A DNA stretch of 64,000 nt from Sphagnum magellanicum (GCA_021904315.1 CM038922.1:17645347-17709346); one strand, 5' to 3'; numbered from the stretch's first letter, positions 1-11,634 are shown. Program-made: numbers and translations. The notes: generated by a model not told the origin, from the sequence alone.

Positions 1-1
1 A

Positions 2-1810
2 GTGCAAGATGGAAGGCCGGTGGCATTCGAAAGCAAGAAGTTAAGTGAGATAGAGCGAAGGTGGCTAACAAATGAGAAGGAAATGTGGGCAATCATACAT
101 TGTCTCAAAATTTAGGGCCATTATATAGGCTCCAAAAATGTGGTGGTGTGGACCAACAATGTAACATTGAAGTACTTTGCCACTCAACCAAAGTTGTCAT
201 CAAAACAAGTGAGATGGTAAGACACATTGGCCTTGTTCAATGTGGACATTCAACATAAGCCTGAGAAGGAGAACGTGGTGCCCAATGCTCTTAATCAAAA
301 ACACCAACTTAAAGTGGTGTATGTGGGGGAAACATAATTTCAAAAAGAAGTTTGATTAGCAAGCCGTCGCGACGAATTCGCCAAGGACGTGATGCAAAAC
401 ATTCAAACGGGAATCAAGTCACACTTCCACCTGCGAAATGGACTATTGTTATATAAGCAAAATCGACTCTATGTTCCAAAAGGGAGGAAAAGGGATGTGT
501 TCTTAAAGGAATGTCATGATGGGTCGTTCACGAGCCATGGCGGTGCAAAGCGCACCACAACATTCCTCAAGAAATCCTACTATTGGCCCAACTTGAAAGA
601 CGATGCAAAAGAGTATGTGAAGATTTGCTTGACATGCCAACAAAATCAGACATTCAATAAGAAGCAAGCATGATTATTACAACCATTACCGATTCTTGAA
701 GGACCATGGGAAAGTGTGTCCATGGATTTCATGGTTAGCTTGCCACCATCAAGGGGTTTTGATGTCATCATGGTGGTGGTGGATCGATTTAACAAGATGG
801 CAAATTTCATTCCCACCAAAGATAGTGCCCCAACCCAAGAGACGGGAAGGTTGTTCTTCACACACGTGTTCAAGCATCATGGCCTTCCAAAGGACATAAT
901 TTCAAATTGAAACCCAAAGTTTACGAACAAGCTTTGGCGAGCCTTATGAAAGCGCATGGGGTCAGAGCTCAAGATGAGCACATCCTTTTGACCCCAAACG
1001 AATGGACAAACCAAGAGGGTGAACTTGGTCATCCAACAATTCCTAAGGAATTATGTGACGACGGATTAACAAGATTGGATGGACCATTTGGAGTTGGTCG
1101 AGTTTTGTTACAACAATTCGAAACATTCAACGATGGGGGCCACCCCCTTTCAAATGGTGACGGGCAAATTGCCGATCGTGCCCACAACTTGGGTCGGGCA
1201 ACCCCCAAGTGATGGAAGTGATGCAAGTGAGGAAGTGCCCATGGTCACATAACTTGATGAAGAGAAGCAACGCTTGTGGGAGATGGCAAAAACCAATTTG
1301 GAAAAGGCGCATAAGAGGTACAAGGATTTTGTGGACAAGTCCCAACGATAGGTGAAGTTTCAAGAAGGGGATGAAGTGTGGTTGAACATTAAGAATTTTT
1401 GATTGCCAAAAGGTTTGAGTCAGAAGTTCTTGGGCCCATATGCGAGCCCATTCAAAATGTTAAAAAAGAAACTTTTCGACATTTATAAGTTAGAACTATC
1501 GGAAAATCTTAGAATTCACCCCACATTTCATATTTCTCTTTTGAAGCCGATCGCCCACGATGCTTCAAAACCTAATTGAGAGCACAACTCAAGGCCCCCA
1601 CCAGACTTGGTTCATAATGAACCAGAATTTCAAGTGGAAGCCGTGTTCAAATCAAGGCAACTAAAAGGACAAGAACGAGAATACTTAATTAAATGGAAAG
1701 GATACCATCCAATAGAGGCATCTTGGGTGAATGAATCCAATATGGAACATGCCCAAGAAGCCATAGAGGAATTCCACACTAGACCCGCAAAGAAAAGATG
1801 TAGAACGTGA
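2..1810 (+). pseudogene. Ty3/gypsy chromovirus polyprotein remnant (RNase H, integrase, chromodomain)
   Basis: One frame (codons starting at positions equal to 2 mod 3) reads from the window edge to the stop at 1808-1810 without a frameshift. In order it shows the end of reverse transcriptase/RNase H (2-330), an H2C2 zinc finger (about 470-660, ending CLTCQQ), the integrase core (716-1080), an integrase C-terminal region (1250-1560) and a chromodomain (1607-1800, with YLIKWKGY). Thirteen in-frame stops begin at 113, 218, 335, 353, 671, 908, 947, 989, 1067, 1250, 1349, 1400 and 1577. The first integrase catalytic Asp is kept (codon 725), but the second reads Asn (905-907) and the Glu reads Lys (1013-1015), still at D-35-E spacing. 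The chromodomain places it among chromoviruses. It is dead, and the 5' half lies outside the window. Confidence 0.93.
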
Positions 1811-2601
1811 TGAGGACATCACCTTTCTTTTAGTGGGGCAGGGAGTCACATAAAATGTACCACATCAAGTTGCAAATGAAATGAAGGCTAAAAACTTCCA
1901 AGAGATTATATCACAAAAATAATGTATAAGTACAAATAAGGTTGTCAAGTTGACATTGGACAAATGGAACTTTCTTGCATAGGCTTAAATCAAAATTGAA
2001 CTCCTACCTTGGGGTTTAGGTACCTTTGACCCAAAAGAGAAGGCAAGCAAGGTGAGCTTGCAAGGACATGCACAAGCTTTAAGTGCATCCCAAAGGGTTG
2101 GTTGGTAGTGGCGGCCAACGCGGGAAGTCATGACCCCGTTCGCGTACTTTAATCATGTAGTTTGGGACTTGGGTTTTTGTAGAACCCAAATGTTACTTCT
2201 TGTACCTTGATAAGCAAACCTTTTAGTTAAAACTTGATTATTTTGATCAAAGCACAAAGTGGGGAAAGGAGTCATATCAAGTAGCTTAGGTCAAGATTTG
2301 ACTTGACTTGAATTCTTCATAAAGGGAAGGTTAAAACAATGGCCTCCCAAATGAGGGCTTCGTTATTTAAGCTAGTTTAGGTCTTTTGATGAAGCAAAGG
2401 TTAAGGGTTTTTATGAGACCCCCCTTTGGACTTGCCAAGAAAGTGTTGGAAACTTGGGGATGCCTACGTTAGTTTGAGGCAAGGTCCTACCAAAAAAATC
2501 GACAAATGATGGCCAAGGATCCAAAAGAAAGCAACTGCAATTCTTGAAAAAAATTCTAAATATTAATGAGGACATTGACCTTTTCTTCTAGTGGGGGAGG
2601 A
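1811..2601 (+). other. 3' non-coding part of the Ty3/gypsy element, with two polypurine-tract-like sites
   Basis: No open frame is seen between the chromodomain stop and the LTR. A block reading GATGAGGACATCACC then AGTGGGG (1809-1845) is repeated, slightly changed, at 2567-2601, where it runs directly into the LTR start. Both G-rich runs (about 1832-1844 and 2590-2601) look like polypurine tracts that prime plus-strand synthesis. The 757 bp between them is either a family-specific spacer or an insertion that copied the tract. Confidence 0.6.
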
Positions 2602-3112
2602 TGTCGCAACCCTACCTTGAAAGAGTGTGAGGATGAAATTCACTCTCCCGAAATTGGGACTTGGGAATCCTCCAGGACCCCCAAAACTTCAGAGTTCGAT
2701 TGTAGAGGTCAAAACACCTTGCATTGGGGCGTTTTTTATATCATTGGAAAACTATCAAAGTGATGTCAAAAATGGGCTTTCATGGGTCATTTGGACATCT
2801 CAAGCACATGTTATGGCAAAAAGAAAGGCCGGGAGTCAAACTAGCAGTTTGACTCCCGATCATTAAAAGTTGGGAATTGACCTGAACCCGATGTGTGTAG
2901 GTGGAGTGCGATACATTGTTGGAAAGCTCTCTAGGAGAGCTACAAGTTTTCTTTAAACCTCATCCCAATTGGAGGTCTAAGCAAAAAGTTATGACCTCGC
3001 AAGGTCCCGGGAGTCCAAACCGGGACAGTTTCGGGACTCCTCCTTGGGAATCCCAAGACAAAAAGCCATTCGGATGTAGGTGCTGTGGAGAGACGCAAAA
3101 AATACTATATGT
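2602..3112 (+). repeat. Truncated LTR of the same retrotransposon family
   Basis: The segment starts TGTCGCAACCCT directly after the second polypurine-like tract. It aligns by eye with the solo LTRs at 28495 (+), 35586 (+), 11635 (-) and 38484 (-): the same order of phrases, such as the paired GGGAGTCAAACT and TTTGACTCCC segments. Similarity stops near 3112, where the 28495 copy continues with GGGGGAAGGTGGTGG, so about 300-400 bp of the 3' end are missing. Confidence 0.8.
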
Positions 3113-3310
3113 AAAGTAAAATTTTCACTATTTTATTCCATTCATTTTGTTTGTTTATTACTTCTAAAAATTATACAAGATTGTGATTTGCTATATGATG
3201 ATGTTCTATTGCATTTTTATTCATTACCTTATCATTTCATTAACATACTAAGACTAGTGAAAGACAATGCATATTCAAGGGGACCTTACATTGAATGGTA
3301 AGTATTTAAT
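3113..3310 (+). repeat. Dispersed repeat shared with 45712-45922
   Basis: This segment is clearly similar to 45712-45922. Shared phrases include TTCCATTCATTT, TTTGTTTATTA and CCTTGCATTGAATGG (here CCTTACATTGAATGG). It abuts the truncated LTR here and the 150-bp tandem array in the other copy. No protein match is recognised. It could be a non-autonomous DNA transposon or part of a decayed transposase gene. Confidence 0.55.
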
Positions 3311-4860
3311 TTTTATTTAAAAGGAGAACAATGAATGTGTTAATTGATTTATTGGGACAAATTTTGTCATTTTCTTGATGATAAAATTGATTTCTTTTTG
3401 GAAAAAAATGTTTAAAATGTAAATCTGATTAATTTTCCTAATTTTGGAATAAATTTATAAAATTTTCAATATCAATTTTATTTTTAAAAACTAGAAGTGC
3501 AGAACCAAATGAATCGACATTTGAGTATATAATAATTTGTCATTGAAACAATTAGTGATGGGGTGTGCCCCATTTTTTAATGGTTTAATATAAATGATCA
3601 AGGTGAGGATGGGTTGGCCATTTCTATCCAAATCTTGACACCACCAATTCAACTTCTATGGTATTTAAATTGGTTTAACAACAAGGTGTTTAAAGGCTTC
3701 TTCACACATAAAGGTAAATTAATTATAAAATTACTTGGTTATAATTAGGTGGACATCTACAATTAAGGTTTTAAGGCTATCCACAAAAGTTATAACAATA
3801 GTTATCATTTTTTTAATTTATCATTGTTTTAAAAGTTGTACATTAGTGGCCCTACATTCATGAAATATCATTTTGTTTATTTTCTTTGTTCAAAAGTAAT
3901 GTCAACTATTTTTGCCTTTCTAGTCATTTCATTTTGACCTTCAATCTTATTTCATTCTTTTGCATGCTTATTACTCATTTCACATTTGCATTTGTTTATT
4001 TCAAGATTTTACTTCATTGGATCATTTGCTTGTGCACCTTCTTCTTTCAAACTTATGCACATTTCTTTTCAACATGTTCTCCTTATTATTTTTCAATCTA
4101 CAACACATTTTCTACATGCTCACTTTGTTTATCCTTGTAATTGACTCACATGTTCTCCCTACTAATGTTCATGTTACATTTTCCACCTACTTCCACTTGC
4201 TTGATTTTTTCTTCATGTTGTTTGTTTGTTTGCATCTTTGTTCCACATTTTTATTTTTATTTTTTAGCATTTGTTATGTGTTGTTCCTATAAGTCTTCTA
4301 TCAATTTGTTTCCATATGATGTTCTTTGAAGATTAGACCATTAAAGTTCACTTTGTTGGTGTATTTCATTTAGGTCATTTTGTAGGTGCACAATTGTCTT
4401 CACATGTGCCATGAAAACAAATCAACATCATTTGGTGTCAATTTCCATCTTATTTTCTTGAAAGAAAAACGTGGTTTTACACCATGGTGAATTCTTTGAT
4501 TTTACAATAATACATGTTTTCTTAGTTTTATGAATTTTTATTAAATAAGGACCTTGGTGATTGGGTGAAAGCCAAGTCAACAACTTGGTATGTATTCACA
4601 TACTCTAATGATTTAATATGAAAATTCAAGGTGGATTGAACACTTCAAAGCAAGTGGGGATTTTGTGTCTTGTTTAACCATGAAATTGAAACACTTGATG
4701 CAAAAAGACATAAGATATAAATGTGTTGTACATGTGAGAATTTGTGTTGTGTATTTTCTATATAAACTTGTTCATTGATGTATATTAGTTTTATTGCAAT
4801 GAAATGTTCAATATTGACAAAGCAAGAATTCATTTGGTTTTGCAAGAATTCATTTATGCT
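3311..4860. other. AT-rich stretch without a recognisable gene
   Basis: This stretch is AT-rich and repeat-like, with T-rich runs near 3890-4300. The open frames there are phenylalanine-rich low-complexity readings without a known domain. No RNA gene, terminal repeat pair or protein domain could be supported. Confidence 0.6.
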
Positions 4861-4867
4861 ATGAATG

Positions 4868-5540
4868 TGGTTTTCAAAAATCAATTCTAGTGGTCAAAAC
4901 AAAAAGACTTGGTGGAAGTGTCAAATGGGTTCAAAGAATTTTTTGGTCTACCTTCTCTTCATGGTGCCATAGACGTAATTCAAATCCATATCTAAAAGCC
5001 TCAAGGTCCTTTCATCAGGGACTATTTTTGTTATGATTTTACAATTTGTAATGACAAGTTATGGTTGATTATGGGAAGAAATTTTGGGATGTTTGTTGGA
5101 TTATTTGGTTCAATGAATGATATTAGAATTTTGTGCCTTTCCAACTTGTACCAAAAGGGAAGAAAAAATGTTTCATATCAATAGAAGTTAAGAGGAAATC
5201 AAACCATATCTGATTGTTGATAAGGGCTATCTTTTGTTTATTTGGTTGATGATCCACACAAACAAACTAGTAATGTTTGACATACTATTCTTGAAGAAAT
5301 TCACAAAAATTATCTATGTTGTGGAAGAAATGTCATGGAAAATTTGTTTGTTATTTTGAAAAAAAACTTCAAAAATTTATTTTAAAAAACCAAATTGCAT
5401 GTTTTGTTTTTACTTGATGTAATTGTTTGTTGTTGTATCCTTTATAATAGGATCTTGAATAATAAGGACCTTGAAATTGAGGTTCATGGCTCAGTTAGAT
5501 CTAGAAATTTTTTGTAGCTATGTGTGTCAACCCAATTAAG
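4868..5540 (+). pseudogene. PIF/Harbinger transposase remnant (DDE_4 nuclease)
   Basis: Plus-strand translation gives the order typical of PIF/Harbinger nucleases. FGLPSLHGAID (around 4945-4975) holds the first catalytic Asp, a KPQG...RDYF stretch follows, and GSMNDIRIL (around 5107-5135) holds the second Asp region. Several stops and frame breaks follow, and no intact third catalytic region was found. No terminal repeats were identified. A second member of the superfamily lies at 33858-34480 but is not closely similar. Confidence 0.7.
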
Positions 5541-8500
5541 GTCAAAAACCAAAAAAATGATGCAATTGCAAAACCAACAATTGACAATGATATTGAACCT
5601 AAACTACAAGGATTTGAAATTTCAAAAATAGATCAAATGTTTATTTTAGAACAATACTTGGGGAATAGGCCATGGAAAATGCATTGACATTTTTCAATTT
5701 GATGTTACAAATGTAGCATAAAACTTCTTAATGGAACAAAACTTGTTGATTTTGAATGTTAATTATATTGCTCTTGAATAAAATCAATTTATATTATGAT
5801 CCTGAATTGAATGTCTTGTTAATAAGTTGTAATTTTTGTAAAAGTTCAAACAAATTTTGGAATCACCTGATTTGCAAGTCACATTTCATTTCTTAAGTCA
5901 TGTCCAGCCATTTATTCTTTTAACTTATCTAAAACTAATTTTAGAGGTGTAGGTAGGAATGATTTGTCTTAGATGAAAGGTGTGACACATTGTTGTGTTG
6001 AGTTGAAATAAGACACTCACCATGTTTTTGCTCATCTTGTGTATTTTTTGTCTTTTTACTTGAAGTATTTTAACTAGTCTTTCATATCGTGCCTCTAGAT
6101 GTTGGTGTGATAGTTTTCAATTTTCAATTGTTTGAAGTTGATGTAATCCATTGCTAGCACAATTTCCTTGTTTATTGTTGCATTGATTAAACTACTTTTA
6201 CTTGATTCTTGTGTTGCCAAGTGCAATTGGAATTGTTAAAAGACCTTGTGAAGGCATGACACATGCACTTGGAACATCCAACAAAGGTGTGATGTCTAGG
6301 TCTTGGTAGATTATGAACAAAATCATTTGACAACTTGATGACATTCATTGAAGGTTGTTTCATTGGAACTATTTCACTTATCATGAAATCCTTGCCAAGA
6401 ATTTCTTGTGTGAATGATTGTTGTGATACAAAGTTTGCATATCAGTTTTAGGTATAAAATTATTGTGATGTAATTTTTATCATCTTCAAATTGTAAATCT
6501 TTCAAATGTAATGGCACGTTGATGATGTGCTCTTTTTGGAATGTTTCACTTACATCATAATTATTTTTATTGAAGGACCAAGGTAAGTGACACTTATCAT
6601 GTTCATTTGTTGTCAATTTTCAAAATGATGAATGATGTTTGGTGCCCATGTGGTAATTAGAGAACTTCTTATAATCTAAATTGAATTAAGTCCATTTCAT
6701 TTATTCTTAATTACTACATATTTTGCCATTTTTGGCATTTTATTGTACACCAATTTCTAAGGTTCTTCCACAATTTCATTGCATCACGCGATAGTAAGGA
6801 CCATGTGCACCCTTCAATCAATTAGTTCATTTTGAGCTGCATCTTCATTATTCATGCATTTTATTAGCGTCATCACTTCGCTTTGGTCCCAATTCTCATG
6901 CCTTTGACATGTTGCAATGCTTCTTTCTCTCAATGAACCTTTGCCTTTAATGCTTTCCCTCTTGTGCTTCCATCACTTTTTTTTTCATGTAAGAAATGTA
7001 TTACAACAAAAGTTTTTTAAAATATTTTTTGCAACACAATAAACTTTTGAAAGATGAAGACAAAGCAAAAAATGTAGCTCAAGAAAAGATGTGAAGCTTA
7101 AATTTGCATGCGTTCAATGTGTTTTGACACCAAAGGTTAGGAGCTTGGATTTGAAGATTGGTATTTCACCTACTTGAAGTTCATTGTGATAACCTATCGT
7201 CGGTGGAAAATGTGAAAATATTCAAAATTTGATGATTTATCAATTTGTGATATTGGAATATCAATAGGCTATCATTAGGTGATAGTGTTGTTGATATTTC
7301 ACTAGATAGGCTAACCACGTAGGCTACTTACCAAGTGCAACTACTATAGTTTGAACAAATTTTATTATTTACATCATTATTAGCAATGTTATTTACATAT
7401 GTGAATGACCTTTAATAATAATATATGTAAATGGTCATTTATTTCCAATTTTAATAATAATAATAATTTAAAATTAAGCATTATACTAAATAATGAAGTT
7501 AATATGCTTGAGAGTTTTTTTCAGATTTTTGACATGGCAGATAGGCGTTTTTCTGAAAAATAATTAATTAGTGCCTAACAAGCCTTGGTACTTTCAAAAA
7601 TAAATCTTTGACCAAATTAATGGTATATGAGGGGAGCCTAGTCCATTCACTCATGTATTAAAGAAGATCATCCATTTTTTTTCAACATTTTAATTTGGGA
7701 CCAATGCCTATTCATTGGACCTCGTTGGATTCTAATTGTGTGTTGATTTCATTTTCATTCATTTGTTCATTCATTCCGTTGTGGAGATAACATCACAACC
7801 TTGAGGTCATGGTTTTGCTTTTTTCTCTCGTTTTTCCCCAACTTTGTGATATTGAAAATTTGGTGATTTGTTTTTGAAAAAAAGAAAAGCTAGTCAAATT
7901 TACACTAGAAAAGACACATTTATAAAGAAAATTTCGAAATTTTTGGAAGAAAAACAAATTTTATTTGAGACAAATCATAGATTGGAATGTAATCTAGAAC
8001 ATTGAAAATGATGAACCCCAACCACCCAAAAAGGACAAATGAACTAAAATGTCCAAAAAACAGAGTAATAGGGTTTGTTAGGTTTGTGAGTATTTTGAAG
8101 GACCAACATAAATACTAGAAATGGACCAAAAAATTTAATGTTCAATAGAATAAGTTTTTGTGTAAGCATGAATTTATTTATTTTAATTCATGAAATTGTT
8201 GGAATTGATGGTCTGAATTAATTTTTTTTAGTTATCTTGAGTGAACTAAAGATCAATTTGTAATATTGTAATACAAGGGCATCTTCAATCAAATTGTAAT
8301 AAGAGGGCAACTTCAAACACATGTATATCTATTAATTAATATAATATAATGTAATGTAATGTAATAAATTAAACTTCGACTTTATGCTTTTGTGCATCAT
8401 CAATGACGATCGACTTTTTTTTTCCTTATGTTTTCATATGGTTTCCAAATGTCCATCATTATTTATGTCAATGTAAAATGTAATTTAAATTAATATAAAT

Positions 8501-9060
8501 ATCCACTATTACAAAATGTGAATGCAGTTCATTTGTCGCTGTTTAGTGAATGAGTGAGTTCCCTCAAAATCCATTGAAAGCACTTGAGAAACAAGGAAGC
8601 ATTTTGTTGCAATGATAATGGACATAAAAGGCACGACAATTTGTTTTTTCATATATGAATGTTGGTCGGTAGGAAAAAGGGGTTAAATAATTATTAAGAA
8701 AAGAGTAAAATAATTATAAAAAAAGAGATAATAATAATAATTTTTTAAATGAGATAGTTTATTAGGAAAGAAGTGAAGTAGTTAGACTTGAAAGAAGTCA
8801 GGTAGTTCTTTTTAAAAAATTGTTTAAGAATGACCATACAAAGGATTATACGAAATCAAATATGTAAGTTGATCATACAAAATTTTCTCACACATCAGTT
8901 TTTCAAAACTTCTTGTCACTGAAAATTGCAATTTCCATGTCAAAAAAATTTAAAAATTCAATAGATTCTCTATTTTCCTTCATAAATTTTTTTTCTTCAA
9001 AGAGATTTTTTTTTATAAAAAATTTCAACATTTGTACAGATAATTTAATTAGTGTCAAAG
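5541..9060. other. AT-rich intergenic desert
   Basis: No supported gene was found. Short open frames (for example 6187-6384 and 6374-6616 on the minus strand) match no family I recognise. There is simple AAT/TAA-rich sequence at about 7370-7470 and 8690-8750. The region is probably decayed transposon sequence. Confidence 0.55.
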
Positions 9061-9120
9061 CTGCCATGGTACTATGGTGGCTAATCACTATATTTACAGA
9101 CAGGGTTCTAAGCGCATTCA

Positions 9121-10239
9121 TCACTTGTGCACTTTGTCTAGTGCTTTTTTTTTGGTTTTTTTTCTCGATTTTTTTTTCCTGGACTCGATTGGTGAGGATG
9201 ATGATCTCTGCTCGATTCCATTTTTCGCGAATTTTTTCACTTCTGATTTCGGTCTGGGTTTTTTTGTTTTTTTTCTGCTCAGATTCTGGACTGGAGATGG
9301 TGGACTTCCAGGTCGCGGAGGTGATGAAAGAGAAGAGCACGGAAGAGGAGTAAGAGCAACAGCAGGAGTAGGAGGAGGTTTAGCAGCAGCAGGAGGAGGA
9401 GGAGGAGGAGGAGGAGGAGCAGCACCACTAGAAGAAGAAGAAGAAGAATCTGGGGTGCTGGAATTGTCGAGGGAGGAGATCAGGGATTTTTTTGGATTGT
9501 GGGGATTGACATTGCCACTATCAACAAGCTCCAGGACTGCTTTGATCGGCGAGACCGCAAACTCTGCTGGTTTTCCTTGCAATAATTGGCTCGCCAAAAC
9601 CAGTGAGTATGCAACCCCAATAATTTGCAATGCTTCAGGGGCGAGTGGCAAAAGCTCAAGAGAGGTCAAAACAGCACCAGATAACAACAATCCAATACTT
9701 GCTACACCTCCAAACAATGCAAGCTTTGCCAATCCATCTTTCCCCACACGTTTCTTTGCTTCCTGCAATGCTTCCGACACTGTCATCTTTCCATACTTCT
9801 TCTTTGCTGCTTGCAAAGCCTCCTTCATCTGTTGCCGGCTCCCAAGGCCCAACATCTGTCCTGCTGTTTCCAAACCTTTTCTGCTATCTAGGGTTTCATG
9901 ACTTGTAGGAGTTATCTCCAGAGGTAAATTCAGTTCTGCCGGTTGCAAGGGCTTAACTTCTTCTTCCAGCACCGGAGACTCATCCTGATACAGAGATTTC
10001 ACAAAGATCCTTGCCCCCAGTCGTCGTTGACAGCGCCTACAACTTGCGACCTGTGCGACTGAGACCGACAAATTGCAAGCTTGTGATGACAATAGCCTTG
10101 AAGTCGGCAAATTTGCCGCAACTGATGATGACGATGGTGATGCTAGACAGCCATGTCTTGAAGAAACTGATGATGATGATGAGAAACAGCCATGGCTTGA
10201 AGAAGGTGCTATCACCGCCTGCGCCATCCTGCTTTCCAA
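9121..10239 (-). CDS. Predicted plastid-targeted two-helix membrane protein, CAAD/CURT1-like
   Basis: One uninterrupted 372-codon frame. The N-terminus (residues 1-80) is rich in Ser and Ala with few acidic residues and an Arg-rich end (CRRCQRRLGAR), like a chloroplast transit peptide. Residues 135-168 form a charged amphipathic helix. Two hydrophobic helices follow (about 171-195 and 203-221), joined by LELLPLAPEALQIIGVAY, which resembles the CAAD domain of CURT1 thylakoid-curvature proteins. Residues 260-372 are low complexity: poly-Ser, a poly-Pro run from a GGA repeat on the opposite strand, then a Lys/Arg-rich tail. That tail matches the minus-strand reading at about 46960-47340, so it may be a recent addition or not translated as read. 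Met-5 is an alternative start. The plastid membrane role is inferred. The CAAD assignment is by motif only. Confidence 0.65.
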   Translation of the reverse strand: MESRMAQAVIAPSSSHGCFSSSSSVSSRHGCLASPSSSSVAANLPTSRLLSSQACNLSVSVAQVASCRRCQRRLGARIFVKSLYQDESPVLEEEVKPLQPAELNLPLEITPTSHETLDSRKGLETAGQMLGLGSRQQMKEALQAAKKKYGKMTVSEALQEAKKRVGKDGLAKLALFGGVASIGLLLSGAVLTSLELLPLAPEALQIIGVAYSLVLASQLLQGKPAEFAVSPIKAVLELVDSGNVNPHNPKKSLISSLDNSSTPDSSSSSSSGAAPPPPPPPPPAAAKPPPTPAVALTPLPCSSLSSPPRPGSPPSPVQNLSRKKTKKPRPKSEVKKFAKNGIEQRSSSSPIESRKKKSRKKTKKKALDKVHK

Positions 10240-11030
10240 CCCCGCCTTCTCAGAAGAGGTTTTGCACTGAGAGAAGATTTCTGTTCACCAGCAAAGATTT
10301 CACAAAGGTATTGAAGCTCTGTAAGTCCTCAACCCTAGTCACAGTTAGGAAGCAACAAGAAAGTAGATCCCGCAACTCTGCAAAGGACTACTATTGTGAA
10401 AGGACTACTAATGTGAACGACATGTATATTCCTGAACTGGACATCTAGCCATCAAATCCACAAGTTGCGGCATGGCACTCTTGCATAGCTCTGCCGCTAA
10501 ACGAGCGAAAAAACTCCTCTCCATGGAAACTTCGTTCAACAAATCCAGATCCGGAGTTAAATAATATCGGCAGCCGAAGAAGAAGCTTCAGAAACCGAGC
10601 AGCAAACGAACGGGTTTGCAAACCAACTTGCACTAAATCTAAGACAAAGAAGAAGAAAAACAACAACAACAACAACAAAAGCGAATCAACTCACCAGAGC
10701 AGAGCAAGAGCCTCTCAGAGCTTCTTCAACTTGTGGCAGGTTCACACATTCCTCTTCCTTTTTCCAGCTTCTCAGCCTCACAGAGACAGACAGAAGAATC
10801 AAAAAGAAAAGAAAATCTGAACCAAAAAAGGGAGGAGTGGAAGGGAAGGAGGTTGGGTAGAGTGGGGGGATAGTGAGCGAGAAGACGAGAGGTGCACAGC
10901 GATGCCGGAAACGCTGCTGCGAAAAGAGACAACGTGCGTGGATATCCCCTCCGAAAAACGAAACAGAGCCAAAAAGACGAGCAAAATACAAACAAACAGA
11001 GCCAAAACTCCTCTCAAGCAGAACTCAAGA
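10240..11030 (-). promoter_or_regulatory. Upstream and probable 5' UTR region of the plastid membrane protein gene
   Basis: This is a relatively GC-rich non-repeat island directly 5' of the minus-strand gene. Open frames here (10445-10678, 10686-10995, 10799-11065) are leucine/phenylalanine- or serine-rich readings without domains. They look like chance frames in C/T-rich leader sequence. No TATA box or transcription start can be fixed by eye. Confidence 0.4.
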
Positions 11031-11032
11031 AT

Positions 11033-11107
11033 GTGGTCCCGGGTGGGATTTGAACGTCCAACCACTTGCTTTGGAGCCTCTTCTCCTAACCACTAGGGTA
11101 GCTACAA
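11033..11107 (-). repeat. tRNA-derived fragment (SINE head or tRNA pseudogene)
   Basis: Read on the minus strand, the segment has an A-box-like TACCCTAGTGGTTAGGA and a B-box-like GTTCAAATCC at tRNA spacing. The acceptor stem does not pair and the T-stem is broken, so it is not a working tRNA. The head resembles that of the SINE at 54206-54367 (GCTACCCTAGTGG in both), but the bodies differ. It sits upstream of the plastid-protein gene. Confidence 0.6.
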
Positions 11108-11629
11108 ATGGCCATTGGCTATGGTATCCATGCATCGGTATAATTTCCTCTGTCTTTCCTTCAATTTGCTCTTTTCTTTTTTTGCTTGAATTTCTTTCAT
11201 TACTAGGGTAGAGAGGCCCTTTGCCGTTCATGGGCTGGTGGGTGAACACCCGGAGAGTGGCTCGTCAATATCTTTTCATTGTTCATTTATGTATTTATTA
11301 TTGATTATTTGGCAAATTTTTTTAGTGTTCTGATTTTTGGCCTCTACTGTTTAGGGGGGCTTTTCTCAGATCGGTGTGGTGTGGAAGGTAGTTCCAAAAT
11401 GATTTTAAAAAAAATTAAGCACCTTTAGGGATTATGGTGTGAGCTAGAGGATATGAAGATGAATAGTTGTGCATGCTTCCTTGACCCAAAAAAATACCCA
11501 TGTGTTTGGTGTTGGTTTGGTTGTTCGGAGATGAGTCTTTGTGAATGGATTTATAGATTTTTTTTAACAATTTGCCAAGTTTGAACCCATGTTTTCACTT
11601 TGCAAATTTGTGAGGGTTAGTAATGGGTG
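11108..11629. other. Short intergenic stretch, nothing recognised
   Basis: Unique-looking AT-rich sequence between the tRNA-like fragment and the solo LTR. No coding frame, RNA gene or repeat could be supported. Confidence 0.5.
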
Positions 11630-11634
11630 TTGTA

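Noticed and set aside
3886-4329. Phe/Cys-rich ORFs resembling membrane proteins
   Set aside because: T-rich sequence gives hydrophobic readings in three overlapping frames with no family match.
8913-9353. ORFs of about 145 codons on both strands at the 3' edge of the plastid-protein gene
   Set aside because: They read T-rich or A-rich sequence and are Phe- or Lys-rich without domains. They are shadows of the gene tail and its 3' flank.
9074-9901. Plus-strand 275-codon ORF with poly-Gly
   Set aside because: It is antisense to the plastid-protein gene. The poly-Gly comes from the GGA repeat, and no domain is present.
11033-11107. Functional tRNA gene on the minus strand
   Set aside because: The A and B box words are present, but the acceptor and T stems do not pair properly, so I call it a tRNA-derived fragment.
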